This document shows positions 11,500-22,136 of a stretch of DNA of 64,000 bases, piece by piece (positions within the stretch are counted from its first letter, which is position 1; every line of letters starts with the position of its first letter). The position numbers and the translations under genes are program-made. The notes below the pieces were generated by a model, which saw only the letters and a program-made list of their open reading frames with translations, ran no database searches and was not told the DNA's origin. The DNA is from Bubalus kerabau (taxonomy: Eukaryota; Chordata; Mammalia; Artiodactyla; Bovidae): contig NC_073643.1 in NCBI RefSeq assembly GCF_029407905.1, positions 34,444,501 to 34,508,500 on the forward strand, in the 5' to 3' direction.

Positions 11500-12630
11500 T
11501 TTTTCCTGTGACGGCCACCAGTGGCTTTAATCCTGTAATGTCCAGGGGTCCTCATCTTACTTCAGTTCACAGCAGCATTTAACACGATCACTCCCTTATC
11601 CTTGAAACCTTTGTCTCCTGGGCTGCCAGAATACCCCTCATCCATCCTTGGTTCTCATTTTAGGCCGCTGGTCACTCCTTTTCTTCCAAATTTGTGCCAT
11701 TAAAGTGAGCCTTAGAAAAAAAATTCTTGAGGTCCAATTACTTCCTTGGGGATTTGACCCAGTCTGATGGCTTTAAATACCCTCCACATATTCTAATGAT
11801 GGACAGACTTAAACCAACCCTCTCTCTTAATCTTCAGACTCAAGTCTCACACCTAACCACCTAGTTGATGTTCCTCAGTTAGGTATCTAACCAGCACCTA
11901 AAACCAAGTAAGCTCCTGGTTTGCCCTCATTTCTTGGAGGATCATCCCTACCCTTCTCGTTCATGGCAGCAGCCTCAGAGTCTGCTTTGAGTCCTCTCTT
12001 CTGCTCACACCGTACATGTAACCCCTCAGCACATCCCATTGCCTCTACCTTCTAACTGTATCCAGATCCCCACCTTTCCCATATCACCACTGCTGCCACC
12101 TGCTCCAAGCCATCGCCACCTCTCCCTGGACTATGGTGACAGGAGCTGCCTCCCTGCTCCCAGCCTGTGCCTCTTCAGTCTGCGCTCATCACAGTAGATC
12201 TTTTATAGATGTTTGTCGTAGCAGGTCACTCCAAGTTCACACTTCCCAGGGGCTCTGAGTCATATTGTAACTAAAGCCCAAGCTCCCACTGTGACCCACG
12301 AGGTGCTGGGGAAGCTGCCCACTCAGTCTGCATTATCTTTCGGCATCACTGCCTATGAATCTACCCTTCTCTTACACAGCACCAGGTGTCAGGGCCTCTT
12401 GCCCTCAGATACTCTGCAAGTGTTCGTCTCTCATCTACTTCAATGTCACACTGACATGTTAGGTTCTTGGGTGCTCCCTATTTTAAATTCCATCTCTGCT
12501 GCTTTGTGTTGCTTTCATCACCAGAATGTGAGCGGTCCTTTGTCCTGTCTTGGTCACTGTTATGTTTCCATGTGTCTGGCACAGAGCAAGTGTTCAACAA
12601 ATAGTTATTGAATAAATATGTAAACAAAAA
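11500..12630 (+). mobile_element. probable ancient L2 LINE remnant(s)
   Basis: Highly diverged. Wording such as CTTTAAATACCCTCCACATA, CTATGGTGACAGGAGCTGCC and the closing GTTCAACAAATAGTTATTGAATAAATA fits the sense 3' half of L2. No open frame of significance. Confidence 0.5.
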
Positions 12631-12699
12631 CCCTAAGTCATTTATTCAACTTCTATGGTGTTTGAAGTAGCTCATAATATCATTAAGCACTTTAATTGA

Positions 12700-12850
12700 A
12701 ACTTCAGAACCATCTTGTGTGATAGATAACAGACTAGCTGTGTATTCAGAAAAATGAGGTTGAATTACTCAGTTGAATTCCCCAAGTCTGGAAGCTGGCA
12801 TTCCAGCTCAGTAATTCTGACTCCAAGTCCAGTGCTCTCTCCTTGGTTAC
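12700..12850 (-). mobile_element. possible MIR SINE, antisense
   Basis: ATAGATAACAGACTAGCTGT...AATTCTGACTCCAAGTCCAG resembles the reversed MIR core and 5' part. Diverged. Confidence 0.4.
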
Positions 12851-13909
12851 CTTCAGGGAAGAAGTCCATTTCCGCCTTGGGAGAATCGTCAGATACTGCC
12901 ATTCGTTATCTCTACTTGCTGAGGCCAGAAGCATCTCTCTTCTTTACTACTGTCTGCTCAACCCCAGCAGAGGCGTGGAGCATAGCAGGAGCCCAGGGGA
13001 TACTTGTCTGCACAACGAAGTTATGACTTTTGTCCAGCTGACGGTCCCATGGCTACCATAGGCTTAATGTCCATAGTCTCAGGTATCTCGTTTGGACAGA
13101 GAGCGATGTTGGGGCCAGGACTGGGGGAGAAAGTTGAGAGTTTAGAAGCACAACCAGGCGTGGTGAGCTTGTTTCCCAAAGGCAAGTGGCGCGCCACGGC
13201 CTCATTCTCTGCTTTCATTTCATGAAGTCTTGTTTTCAGCCTTCTCTTTGCTGTGTTCTGCTCCCATGGAGGGGGAGGCTGAGAATACTGGAGAGAAAAC
13301 CCTGCTCAAATCAAAGCAGCACTTGCTAAGATCACTGGAGTATGAGGCTTTCCTCTGTGGGTGTATTTTCCTGTGCTGGGCTGGAGGAGGAAGCGGGGAA
13401 AGGATTTAAACAAAAGCAAAAGGATGCGAGGGAAATAAGAGCATCAAGAAACTCACCCTAATCGGACGCCTTCTGTCTCTCCATCAGCTTTCAGTTAGCT
13501 CCAGCCAATCAAAGTAGGACTTTTATTGCAAATGAGGTTTTGTATTTTATCCCTTTTATCCTGGGAAGACCCTGCACTGGGACAAATATGTATTTATTTA
13601 CCCTGCTGTCAACTTTTCTTAAAAACATATTTAATAAGAAAAACAGATACGTATTTAAGCAGATAACGTTAATCTATCCTCTGTAGCAATCCCAAAGCAA
13701 TGAATTTTTGTCGTAAGGATTGTCATAACTCTTTTAATGGTATATACATAAATTATTCAGGTGAGTGAGAAGCCAGGCATATTAGATTTTACAATTCTGC
13801 CAGTATGTTATGTCACCTTTTTGGAAAAGAGCATATACAACCTGATTGCAAATTCAGAAGTGTGGAAAGGAATAAGAAGGTGAGATGATTTGAGAGAGTA
13901 GCACTGAAA
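12851..13909. other. intronic sequence, no gene seen
   Basis: A mixed, moderately GC-rich stretch that could contain conserved non-coding DNA, followed by AT-rich sequence from about 13600. Several overlapping ORFs of 60-90 codons occur near 12750-13220 but have no family features. Confidence 0.4.
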
Positions 13910-14142
13910 TGTATATATTACCATATGTAAAATACACAGCCCGTGGGAATTTGCTGTATAACACAGGGAGCCCAAAGCCAGTGCTCTGTCACAACCTAGG
14001 GGGCGGGAAGGGGTGGGAGGTTTTAGAAGGAGGGGACATATGTATGCCTATGGCTGATTCATGTTGATACGTGGCAGAAGCTATCACAATATTGCACAGT
14101 GATTATCCTCCAATTAAAAAAAAGTAAAATTAAAAATAAATA
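13910..14142 (+). mobile_element. L1 3' end (artiodactyl type)
   Basis: GGGAATTTGCTGTATAACAC, ACAACCTAGGGGGCGGGAAG, TGTATGCCTATGGCTGATTC and an A-rich tail are the standard 3' UTR and tail of bovine-type L1. Confidence 0.85.
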
Positions 14143-14719
14143 ATGTTTCAAGTTTCCCCAGTTTAAATATATGCCTCTAAAGCGCACTGAGAATAGTGTC
14201 TGGTACATAGTACACTGTATGAAAGTGTTGGTTAAATAAACAGAAATAATACACTTCCATCCACCTATCAGAGAAGAAGCTTGGAAGGGAAATGGCTCAG
14301 AAACGGACAAGGATTAATGGTGTAAAAAGGATGGTGATTTTCTTTTCTTCCCCCTTCTTTGGCCAGTTTCTGTCCAGTGAACCTGGCTCCACTTCTGGAT
14401 AACTCATCCGTCCATCCTCCACTCCACACCTTGAAGCTCTAAAGTAAACCTCACATGAGACGTTTCAGCACAACTTCTCACTTACTGCATAGCCCTTATG
14501 TTATTATATGTATGTAGCTGTAGTTTTCAAGACAGTTCCCTGACCAAAATGTTCCTTGCTGTTTAAGAGAGAAGATGCATCTTTGTTTTAAGTGAATGTA
14601 TCTGAAGTGGCCAGTTCCAGGTACTACGCTTATTGAACAAGGCATCCCTCTTCTATGTCTTTATAGAGAACTAAGCCACTCGTTTCTTGTCTTCTTTCTG
14701 CTCTCATTGTTTTCCTGTC
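14143..14719. other. intronic sequence, nothing recognised
   Basis: No exon or nameable repeat. Confidence 0.4.
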
Positions 14720-15177
14720 TAGTGACACCATACTTCATAGATAGATGTATGATGTTTATAATGGTTACATTTATATGTCAGCTTGACTGGTGGGGTGCCT
14801 GGCCAAGCATTATTCTGGGTGTTTCTGGGAGGGTGTTTTGGATAAGATGATCATTTGAATTTATAGGTTAATCTTTAGACTAAGTTGACCTCCCCAAAAT
14901 GAGTGGGCCTAATCCAATCAGTTGAAGGCCTAAATAGAGCAAAAGGCTGTATTTTCCTCTTGAATAAGAGAGACTTCTTCCAACCTTTCCTCTTTTTAGA
15001 CACTGACTGAAACATACACACTTCCTGGGTCTTGAGTTTGTCCACCTTTGGACTAGAATGACACCGTGGCTCTCCCACTTCTCCGGCTTGCTGACTCTCT
15101 CTTTAGATCTTGGGAATTGCCAGCTTCCATGATCACTTGAGTCAGTTCCTTAGGATAAATCTCTTTCTGTGTATATA
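14720..15177 (+). mobile_element. ancient LTR-type element
   Basis: Text such as TTATATGTCAGCTTGACTGG, TTTCTGGGAGGGTGTTTTGG, GTGGGCCTAATCCAATCAGT and a terminal AGGATAAATCTCTTTCTGTG follows an old mammalian LTR-like consensus (ERVL/MaLR-like by eye). A BovA SINE interrupts or follows its end. Confidence 0.55.
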
Positions 15178-15290
15178 CAACCCACTGCAGCGTTCTTGCC
15201 TGGAAAATCTCATGGACAGAGGAGCCTGGCCAGCTACAGTCCATGGGGTCGCAAAAAGTCACACACGACTGAGCAGCTGAGCATACACAC
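15178..15290 (+). mobile_element. BovA monomer SINE
   Basis: GTTCTTGCCTGGAAAATCTC to ACACACGACTGAGCAGCTGA, single monomer without a tRNA head. Confidence 0.88.
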
Positions 15291-15354
15291 AGTAAAATAT
15301 TAGCTACCATAGCCACTGCATTTTCCACCATCCTGTGATATCATAGACACTATG

Positions 15355-15540
15355 TAGCTTTGAATCTCTCCTCTTTCCATTCTCTAGTTGTGTTAATGTG
15401 GGCAAATTAATTTCTGGATATTTTGTTAAATGTAAAATAGAAATGAAAATAGTACCTACATCATAACATTTTTAAAGACTACATGGGACAGTATTTATAG
15501 GAAGTTTAGAACAGTGCTTGCAACCTGACATAGTTTATCA
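15355..15540 (+). mobile_element. MIR SINE
   Basis: AATGTGGGCAAATTAATTTC, TGTAAAATAGAAATGAAAATAG and GTTTAGAACAGTGCTTGCAA follow the MIR consensus in order. Confidence 0.6.
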
Positions 15541-15962
15541 AGTCAGAAATGCTGTCAGTTGTGAAATACATTGCTATTTTGTGTATTTCAAAGTAGAGAA
15601 AGCAATGCCAATTATAATGGTAAGATACTATCAGTTGTGACATCTCCTGACATGTTAAAAGATGAAAAAAAAAATGTTTCTTAAAATCAATAAAGTACCA
15701 GAGTTGGTGCTATATAAATGAATAAAATCTACACCAGGCAAGCTGATTATTCAGAGACAAGACTGAATAGAAAAAAAATCTGTTTGCGTTTGTGGATGGT
15801 TATCTAAATAGCAACAAAACTCTTAGCAAACTATAATATTAATGAATGTTCACCTCACTTCTTGGCTAGTCTAGGAAGTTACTAAAGCATATTTCTTTTA
15901 TTTTCTTAATGGGGTATAGAGCTGCTTTCATTATAGACTCTCTATGGCCATTTAATAAGGCA

Positions 15963-16493
15963 TGATGGCTGTTCTAGACTTCCCCCACCAAATTCATATG
16001 TTGAAGCCCTGGGCCCCAAATGTGACTGTGTTTGGAGACAGGGTCTGTGAGGAGGCGATAAAAGTTAAATGAAGTCATAGGGTGGACCCTAATTTAATAG
16101 GGCTGGTGTCCTTAGAGAAAAGAGGAAGCAATGCTAGAGCATGCTATCTCTGCCACTCAAGGATGCAGTAAGAAGGAGGGGGACTTCCCTGCGGTCCATT
16201 GGCTATGACTCTAACCTTCCAGTTCAGGGGGCGCAGGTTCGGTCCCTGGTCAGGTGAACTAAGAGCCTGCCCACATACTGTGCAGCCAAAACACTAACGT
16301 AAGTAAACTAGTTTTTTGAAAACAAAACAAAACAAAACAAAACAACAAACCAGGCTGTCTAAAGCCAGAGAAAGAACTCTCACCAGGAATTGAATTGGCC
16401 AGCACCTTGATCTTGGGTGTTTAGCTTTCAGAACTCTGAGACACAAAGCCTGTTTTGAGACCACCCAATCTGGGTTAGTGTGTCGTGGCAGCT
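15963..16493 (+). mobile_element. ancient MaLR-type LTR, interrupted by a CHR SINE
   Basis: AAATTCATATGTTGAAGCCC, GGGCTGGTGTCCTTAGAGAA, CAGCACCTTGATCTTGGG and CACCCAATCTGGGTTAGTGT run in sense order. The CHR-type SINE at 16178-16348 splits it. Confidence 0.7.
16178..16348 (+). mobile_element. CHR-type tRNA SINE with (AAAAC)n tail
   Basis: GGACTTCCCTGCGGTCCATT head, GGTTCGGTCCCTGGTCAG B-box region and an AACAAAACAAAACAA tail. Confidence 0.88.
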
Positions 16494-17350
16494 GATGGGG
16501 AGGGTTGTCACTGAGAGTGGACTGGCCACCCCTCTCCTCCCGGCCCCCAGTCGTTGCCTGTCTGGGATTGTTTGACCCGAAGGCGCTTATGTGCAATTGG
16601 AAACCAGAGAAAGACTGTCCCTGTGAGCTCTCCCCGTCCTCACTTCTCCGCTCACGTCGTGCTAAAGTTCCATGCTTCTTTACCGACACTGTAATTTCTC
16701 TTTATTTTTTATTTATGTACTTTCTTACAATCACTCACAACTACCTATGGGAAATAAACACTCTTCTTGTGAACATTTAATTAGGTTTATCATTTTAATT
16801 ATGTCTTTCATATTGCTGTGTTCTTGTGCTGTGGATTGAAAGCTGTCTCTCATGTTGGTGGTCTGACTCTCTGGGTACTGGTTCCACTTTTACATATTTT
16901 ACAAATGAAACTTTGCCTTAGTGTTTGTTCTCACCATTATTTGGATTTTGTTTTTCCCTGTTTAAGATGGTATGATAGGGAAGGGCCAGAAAATCATTCA
17001 GCATGATGCAGAGATTATTTTGTAGAAGGCCTATCTTTATGGACTGAAAATCTGAAATACGGAATTTTTTGAATGAGTTTTGTTATTCGAAGCACATGCA
17101 CCAAACAACAGAGACCAAGCAAAACATTAACCCGTGGGACTCCTTGGGGAAACCTGTTTTAATGAGTAGATGAGATTTCTTATAATTCACAGAACAATTT
17201 ATATGTAAATGGAATCTGTGAAAACCGTGAGGTGGGTGCTCTGAGGGTGCTCAAAAGCTTGCCTTTCGTTAATAATTTCTGAACACTGCCTCTGTAATCT
17301 TGTTTATATTGCTTTTTTAAAATTAGAGTGAAGCTAAGTCTTTCCATCCT
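16494..17350. other. intronic sequence, nothing recognised
   Basis: No exon or nameable repeat. AT-rich after 16690. Confidence 0.4.
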
Positions 17351-17385
17351 AGTTATAACCAGAGTTAGTGTATTAGTTATCTATT

Positions 17386-17986
17386 CAGTTCAGTTCAGTT
17401 CGGTCGCTCAGTCGTGTCCAACTCTTTGGGACCCCATGAATCGCAGCACACCAGGCCTCCCTGTTCATCACCAACTCCCGGAGTTCACCCAGACTCACAT
17501 CCATCGAGTCAGTGATGCCATCCAGCCATCTCATCCTCTGTCGTCCCCTTCTCCTCTTGCCCCCAATCCCTCCCAGCATCAGAGTCTTTTCCAATGAGTC
17601 AACACTTCGCATGAGGTGGCCAAAGTACTGGAGTTTCACCTTTAGCATCATTCCTTCCAAAGAACACCCAGGACTGATCTCCTTCAGAATGGACTGCTTG
17701 GATCTCCTTGCAGTCCAAGGGACTCTCAAGAGTCTTCTCCAACACCACAGTTCAAAAGCATCAATTCTTCGGCGCTCAACCTTCTTCACAGTCCAACTCT
17801 CACATCCATACATGACCACAGGAAAAACCATAGCCTTGACTAGACAGACCTTTGTTGGCAAAGTAAAGTCTCTGCTTTTGAATATGCTATCTAGGTTGGT
17901 CATAACTTTCCTTCCAAGGAGTAAGCATCTTTTAATTTCATGGCTGCAGTCACCATCTGCAGTGATTTTGGAGCCCAGAAAAATAA
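17386..17986 (-). mobile_element. BovB 3' fragment, antisense, well preserved, TSD AGTTATCTATT
   Basis: 601 bases of BovB 3' end starting with the reversed CAGTTCAGTTCAGTT tail. An 11-bp TSD lies at 17375-17385 and 17987-17997. The antisense strand retains an uninterrupted frame of about 172 codons (17385-17903) with BovB C-terminal features (GCESWTVKK, WCWRRLLRVPWTARRS), so it looks recent. It lacks the catalytic region. Confidence 0.95.
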
Positions 17987-18043
17987 AGTTATCTATTACT
18001 GTGTAACAAATTAGCCCTAATCTTAGATGCTTGAAACAACGTA

Positions 18044-18261
18044 CAGTTGACCCTTGAACAACACAGGCTTGAAGTGAGCAGGTCTACTGTCCTCTGATTT
18101 TCTTTAATAAATAGGCACTATAGTGCCACATGACCTGTGGTTGGTTGAATTCGTGGATGTGCAACTGTAAGTAAGGAGCGCCAACCGTAAGTTATACTCA
18201 GATTTTCGATTGTCTGTGGGAGTTGGTGCTTCTAACTCCTGCATTGTTCACAGGTCAACTG
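18044..18261 (+). mobile_element. Tigger/MER2-type DNA transposon, non-autonomous, with TA duplications
   Basis: The left terminal repeat CAGTTGACCCTTGAACAAC (18044-18062) mirrors the right end (GCATTGTTCACAGGTCAACTG). Flanking TA dinucleotides (18042-18043 and 18262-18263) are the target duplication of pogo/Tc1-like elements. 218 bases, no transposase. Confidence 0.88.
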
Positions 18262-18778
18262 TATATTATTTTACTCACTCCTGTGACTGCTGGCCGCAGA
18301 CTTTAACTCCTGGCCGCAAGACGCTCAGAGCTGCACGCAGCACGGCTTCCTCAAACCGCTGCTCCTGGTGTTTGCTGTTGGTATTGGCACCCAGACCAGT
18401 ACTGGTGCAGCATCAGAGGAAATACACCTAGAGGCTCACTTACAGGGTTTCGTGGCAAGAGACTTCAGTTTCTTTATAAGGGCTGCTTATGCCATGGTTT
18501 CCCGAGAGTGAGTGATCCAAATGGCACAGGAAGAGTGGCCACCTGCTTGTGGAAGTGCCGTATTACAACAGCAGGCTATTGGTCATGCAGACCCACCCTG
18601 GTACCACGTGGGAAGGGACTGCACAAAAGTGTGGACTGGAGGAGGCAGGGCTGACTGGGGATCGCCTTAGATGGTGGTTGCCACAGCTGACATGACCTTG
18701 AACAGAATGAGAGAGTCATTGAGTAGAATCATTCCCTCAGGGTCACTCATGAAAATAGGTTCAGCTACTATTAACCTG

Positions 18779-18986
18779 GGCTTCCCTGGTGGCTCAGATG
18801 GTAAAGAATCTGCCTGCAATGCAGGAGACCTGGGTTCGATCCCTGGATTGGGAAGATCCCCTGGAGGAGGGCATGGCAACCTGCTCCAGTATTCTTGGCC
18901 TGGGGGAAATCCCATGGACAGAGAAGCCTGGTGGGCCACAGTCCACGGGGTCGCAAAGAGTAAGACACGACTGAGTGACTAAGCGC
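18779..18986 (+). mobile_element. Bov-tA SINE with intact B box
   Basis: Full head plus core. The B-box GGTTCGATCCC is at 18833-18843. Imperfect flanking ATTAACCT repeats suggest the TSD. Confidence 0.93.
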
Positions 18987-20140
18987 ACACATTATTAACC
19001 TAAGTTCTCTCTTTGTTCTGCTCGCTCCTGATACTCTTCCAGTAAATCCTCTTTGAATTAAGTGAGCTCAGATCAGTTTCTGTTGTTAAAACAGAAGAGT
19101 TCTAACTGATAAAATGAACTCCAAAGTAAATTAAACTGCTTTTTGTTTGTTACAGGACTATGGAAGTCAGGTTTCTCATTATTGGTGTCAGGAGATACAA
19201 ATAGAGAATTGTGGACAGAGTAGTGAGAACCTGTGGTGCTAGGTTGGAATTGGAGATATTGGTGTGAACTTACGCTGTACACACACATGCTCACACACAC
19301 TCCTAGATCGATCTATCCTTTCAGCCCCAAATCACTCCCTGGTAGCAATGAATAAACCTTTGTGCCAAGACCTTGGTTTCTAAATCTGATGCCCCACTAA
19401 AAACAATCAGGTCTCCTTTGAGAAAAATGATGATGGCAAGGAAAATAAAGGGTGAGTCTGGCACATCTTTGAGTCTCCATTTGCGCCAGAAAGTTAGAAA
19501 GAACTCAAAGAGTAATGGGGATATGTCAAAAATGACAGAGCTGCCAGTGTGAAGGGTCTCCTCCTGTCTAGATCTGAGAGAATTTGAACATTAATATAGA
19601 ATCAATTTTGCAACCATCATGTTAATAACTGGTTCAGATGGAAATCATCGATGGATGCTAAAAATAATGGGTGAACGTTTGATGGACAATGGGGTGTTGC
19701 CATCGTTTCAATATATCTCCCCTTAAAATGCGTATTAATTACAAAGGGCAAAATAATACCTTTAGAGATGGAGAAACATGGTAGACACCACCGTAAGCAT
19801 GTAATTAACAGTCACAGCACCAGTAGTGAAATAAATGGACACAAAATGCTTCCCGATAGGATGCACTGAGAAGAACACAGTGTCCCTTCTAGGGTAATCT
19901 GCCAAAGTGCACTGCCCAACTCTCATCGGGAGGAAACATCAGACAAATCCGAAGTGAGGAACATTCTACACAGTTACTGACGTGTATTCTTTAAAAATGT
20001 CAAAGTTGTGAAAGATAAAGCCTGAGGAATAGTTCTGACAAAAGAAGACTAAAGAAAAGTGAACTGAATATAATGCAGGATCCTGCATTAGATCCTGAGG
20101 AAAAAGGAAAACTGCTCTGAAGGACAATCTTTGGGAAATT
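18987..20140. other. intronic sequence, nothing recognised
   Basis: Mostly single-copy-looking. I see no exon, RNA gene or nameable repeat. Confidence 0.4.
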
Positions 20141-20384
20141 ACTTCGGCCACCTGATGTGAAGAACTGACTCATTTGAAAAGACCCTGATGCTGGGAATGA
20201 TTGAAGGTGGGAGGAGAAGGGGACGACAGAGGATGAGATGGCTGGATGGCATCACCGACTCAATGGACATGAGTTTCAGTAAGCTCTGGGAGTTGGTGAT
20301 GGACAGGGAGGCCTGGCATGCTGCAGTCCATGGGGTCGAAAAGAGTCGGACACGACTGAGCGAGTGAACTGAACTGAACTGAGG
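20141..20384 (+). mobile_element. BovB 3' end fragment
   Basis: From CGGCCACCTGATGTGAAGAA to the GAACTGAACTGAACTGA tail. About 244 bases, 5'-truncated. Confidence 0.93.
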
Positions 20385-20614
20385 ATTGTCAATTATGTAA
20401 TAGCTTTATGTTAATGTTCATTGTCCTGAATTTGTTAATTATGTCAGAGAGTTAATTAATTATTTTTGGGAAATACACAGTATTTAGAGGTGAAGGAATG
20501 TCATGTCTTCAACTTACTCTTAAATGGCTCAGAAAAAATATATGACCTAAAGTGAATGATGAAGCAAACGGGGTCACATGTTAATGATTAGGTGTCTTGG
20601 TGAAAGGTCTTCTA

Positions 20615-21061
20615 TCGGTTTGCTATTGCTTCTCTGACAAATGACCATAAATTTAGTGGCTTGTTTCTATGAGAAGACTGGTGCAGTCTGGCTGGTTTCT
20701 CTGGATTAAATTCAAGGTGTCAACAGGACAGCATTCCTTTTTGGTGTCCCGAAGGAAGAATCTGTTTCCAAGCACATCCATGTTTTTGGCAGACTTCAGC
20801 TCCTTGTAGTTGCGGGACTGAGGTCTCCGTTTCCTTGACTCTTGGCCCCTCTGCCTTCAAGCCACCAGTGGTGCTTTGGAGCCCGTCTCATGTTTTCAAC
20901 CTGACTTCCCCTTCTGATTCTCTCTCTCTGCCCTGAAGGGCTCACGTGATGACATTAGCTCCACATAGGTAACCCAGGATAATCTCCCTCTCTGAAACGC
21001 AACCAATTAATAATCTTAATTACAGCTGCAAAATCTCGCTGCCATGTAAATAACATAACGT
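20615..21061 (-). mobile_element. ancient MaLR-type LTR, antisense
   Basis: TTGCTATTGCTTCTCTGACA, TTCAAGGTGTCAACAGGACA, AACCCAGGATAATCTCCCTC and the ATTACAGCTGCAAAATCTCG region follow the antisense MLT1-like consensus. Confidence 0.6.
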
Positions 21062-21073
21062 AGCCATGGGTGT

Positions 21074-21349
21074 CGGAGAAGGCAATGGCAACCCACTCGA
21101 GTACTCTTGCCTGGAAAATCCCATGGATGGAGGAGGCTGGTGGGCTGCAGTCCATGGGGTTGCTAGGAATCAGACACGACTGAGCAACTTCACTTTCACT
21201 TTTCACTTTCATGCATTGGAGGAGGAAATGGCAACCCACTCCAGTGTTCTTGCCTGGAGAATCCCAGGGACAGCAGAGCCTGGTGGGCTGCTGTCTGTGG
21301 GGTCGCACAGAGTTGGAAACGACTGAAGCGACTTAGCAGCAGCAGCAGC
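21074..21349 (+). mobile_element. Bov-A2 SINE, TSD AGCCATGGGTGT
   Basis: Full dimer with CAGCAGCAGCAGC tail. A perfect 12-bp TSD lies at 21062-21073 and 21350-21361. It sits only about 250 bases upstream of the TAFA4 exon. Confidence 0.95.
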
Positions 21350-21606
21350 AGCCATGGGTGTGATACCAGGGGACGAAAGGTCCCAGAAGCCAAATTTCTG
21401 TCTGCTGCAGGTTCATAGGAGTTCATGCCACTATTCTTGTTACCTTTATCTAAGTTTAAGGTTACATCAAAACAAAAAAGTTACATAGATTCATGGATAC
21501 AGTACATGGAATTGGAAAGCTGTAGTCGTGGCGTCGCTGAGCCTCTTGGTAGTTCCGTTTCTTCCTAACAGTACTGGGTCTGTTTTGTTCCCCTCTTACC
21601 CACCAG

Positions 21607-21762
21607 GTCACCACCAGATCAAGCAAGGGACCTGTGAGGTGGTTGCAGTGCACAGGTGCTGCAACAAGAACCGCATAGAGGAGCGATCCCAGACGGTCAA
21701 GTGTTCTTGCTTCCCAGGACAGGTTGCTGGCACGACTCGGGCTCAGCCCTCTTGTGTTGAAG
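21607..21762 (+). CDS. TAFA4: TAFA4 (FAM19A4) coding exon, first half of mature cysteine-rich domain
   Basis: This 156-base exon encodes 51 whole codons plus split codons at both ends. It starts with HHQIKQGTCEVVAVHRCCNK and ends with TTRAQPSCVE. Six of the ten TAFA cysteines are here, in the family order C, CC, CxC, C. The acceptor is a pyrimidine-rich tract ending CCCACCAG at 21606 and the donor is GAAG|GTAAGA at 21763, so both boundaries fall after codon position 1. TAFA proteins are small secreted, brain-enriched cytokine-like ligands. From family knowledge, TAFA4 is made by C-low-threshold mechanoreceptor neurons, dampens pain, influences macrophages and has been linked to FPR1 and neurexins. 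The HHQIKQ start and the AVHRCCNKNRIEE and RAQPSCVE stretches point to TAFA4 rather than TAFA1, 2, 3 or 5, judged from remembered family sequences. By family alignment it covers residues 45-95 of about 140. No frameshift or stop is seen. Confidence 0.96.
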
Positions 21763-21898
21763 GTAAGACCTTTGCAGTCAGTTTCCCTAATGTTGCCCAA
21801 GGACCTAACACTGTAAGAACCTTCTTGCTTTATTGTCTTTGCAACTGCAAAGAAAAGTAGGTCAACTACGTCAGTGTCACTTTAAAAATGAACATAAA

Positions 21899-22136
21899 GG
21901 GACTTCCCTGGTGGTACAGTGGTTAAGAATCTGCCTGCCAGTGCAGGGGTCACAGGTTTGATTCCTGGCCTGGGAGGATTCCCTAGGATCCCCCAACTAA
22001 GCCCATATGCCACCAGCTACTGAGCCTGCGCTCTCGAGCGCATGCTCCACAGCAAGAAGCGGTGTGCATTGCAACTAGAGGAGGCCTGTGGGTAGCAATG
22101 AAGATATAGTGTGGCGAAAAATAAAATTAAATAAAA
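21899..22136 (+). mobile_element. CHR-type tRNA SINE
   Basis: GGACTTCCCTGGTGGTACAG head, CTAAGCCCATATGCCACCAG body and A-rich tail. Near-identical flanks (AAAATGAACATAAA / AAAATGAGCATAAA) mark the TSD. It lies 137 bases after the TAFA4 exon. Confidence 0.92.

Larger units (their letters stand above)
17351..18660 (-). mobile_element. ancient LTR-like element (MaLR-type by eye), antisense, host to two later insertions
   Basis: GTGTATTAGTTATCTATT (17369-17386) and, after the BovB insertion, ACTGTGTAACAAATTAGCCC with GATGCTTGAAACAAC read as one antisense LTR start. The element continues past the Tigger copy. Its right boundary is uncertain. Confidence 0.4.

Noticed and set aside
12754..13225. 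Cluster of overlapping 60-90 codon ORFs as an upstream TAFA4 exon
   Set aside because: None contains the expected signal peptide followed by a sequence ending in Gly-His-Ala-Gly before a donor, and no splice context was found.
17385..17903. 172-codon antisense ORF as a gene
   Set aside because: It is the C-terminal region of a BovB copy with LINE 3' tail and TSD, lacking the catalytic domain.
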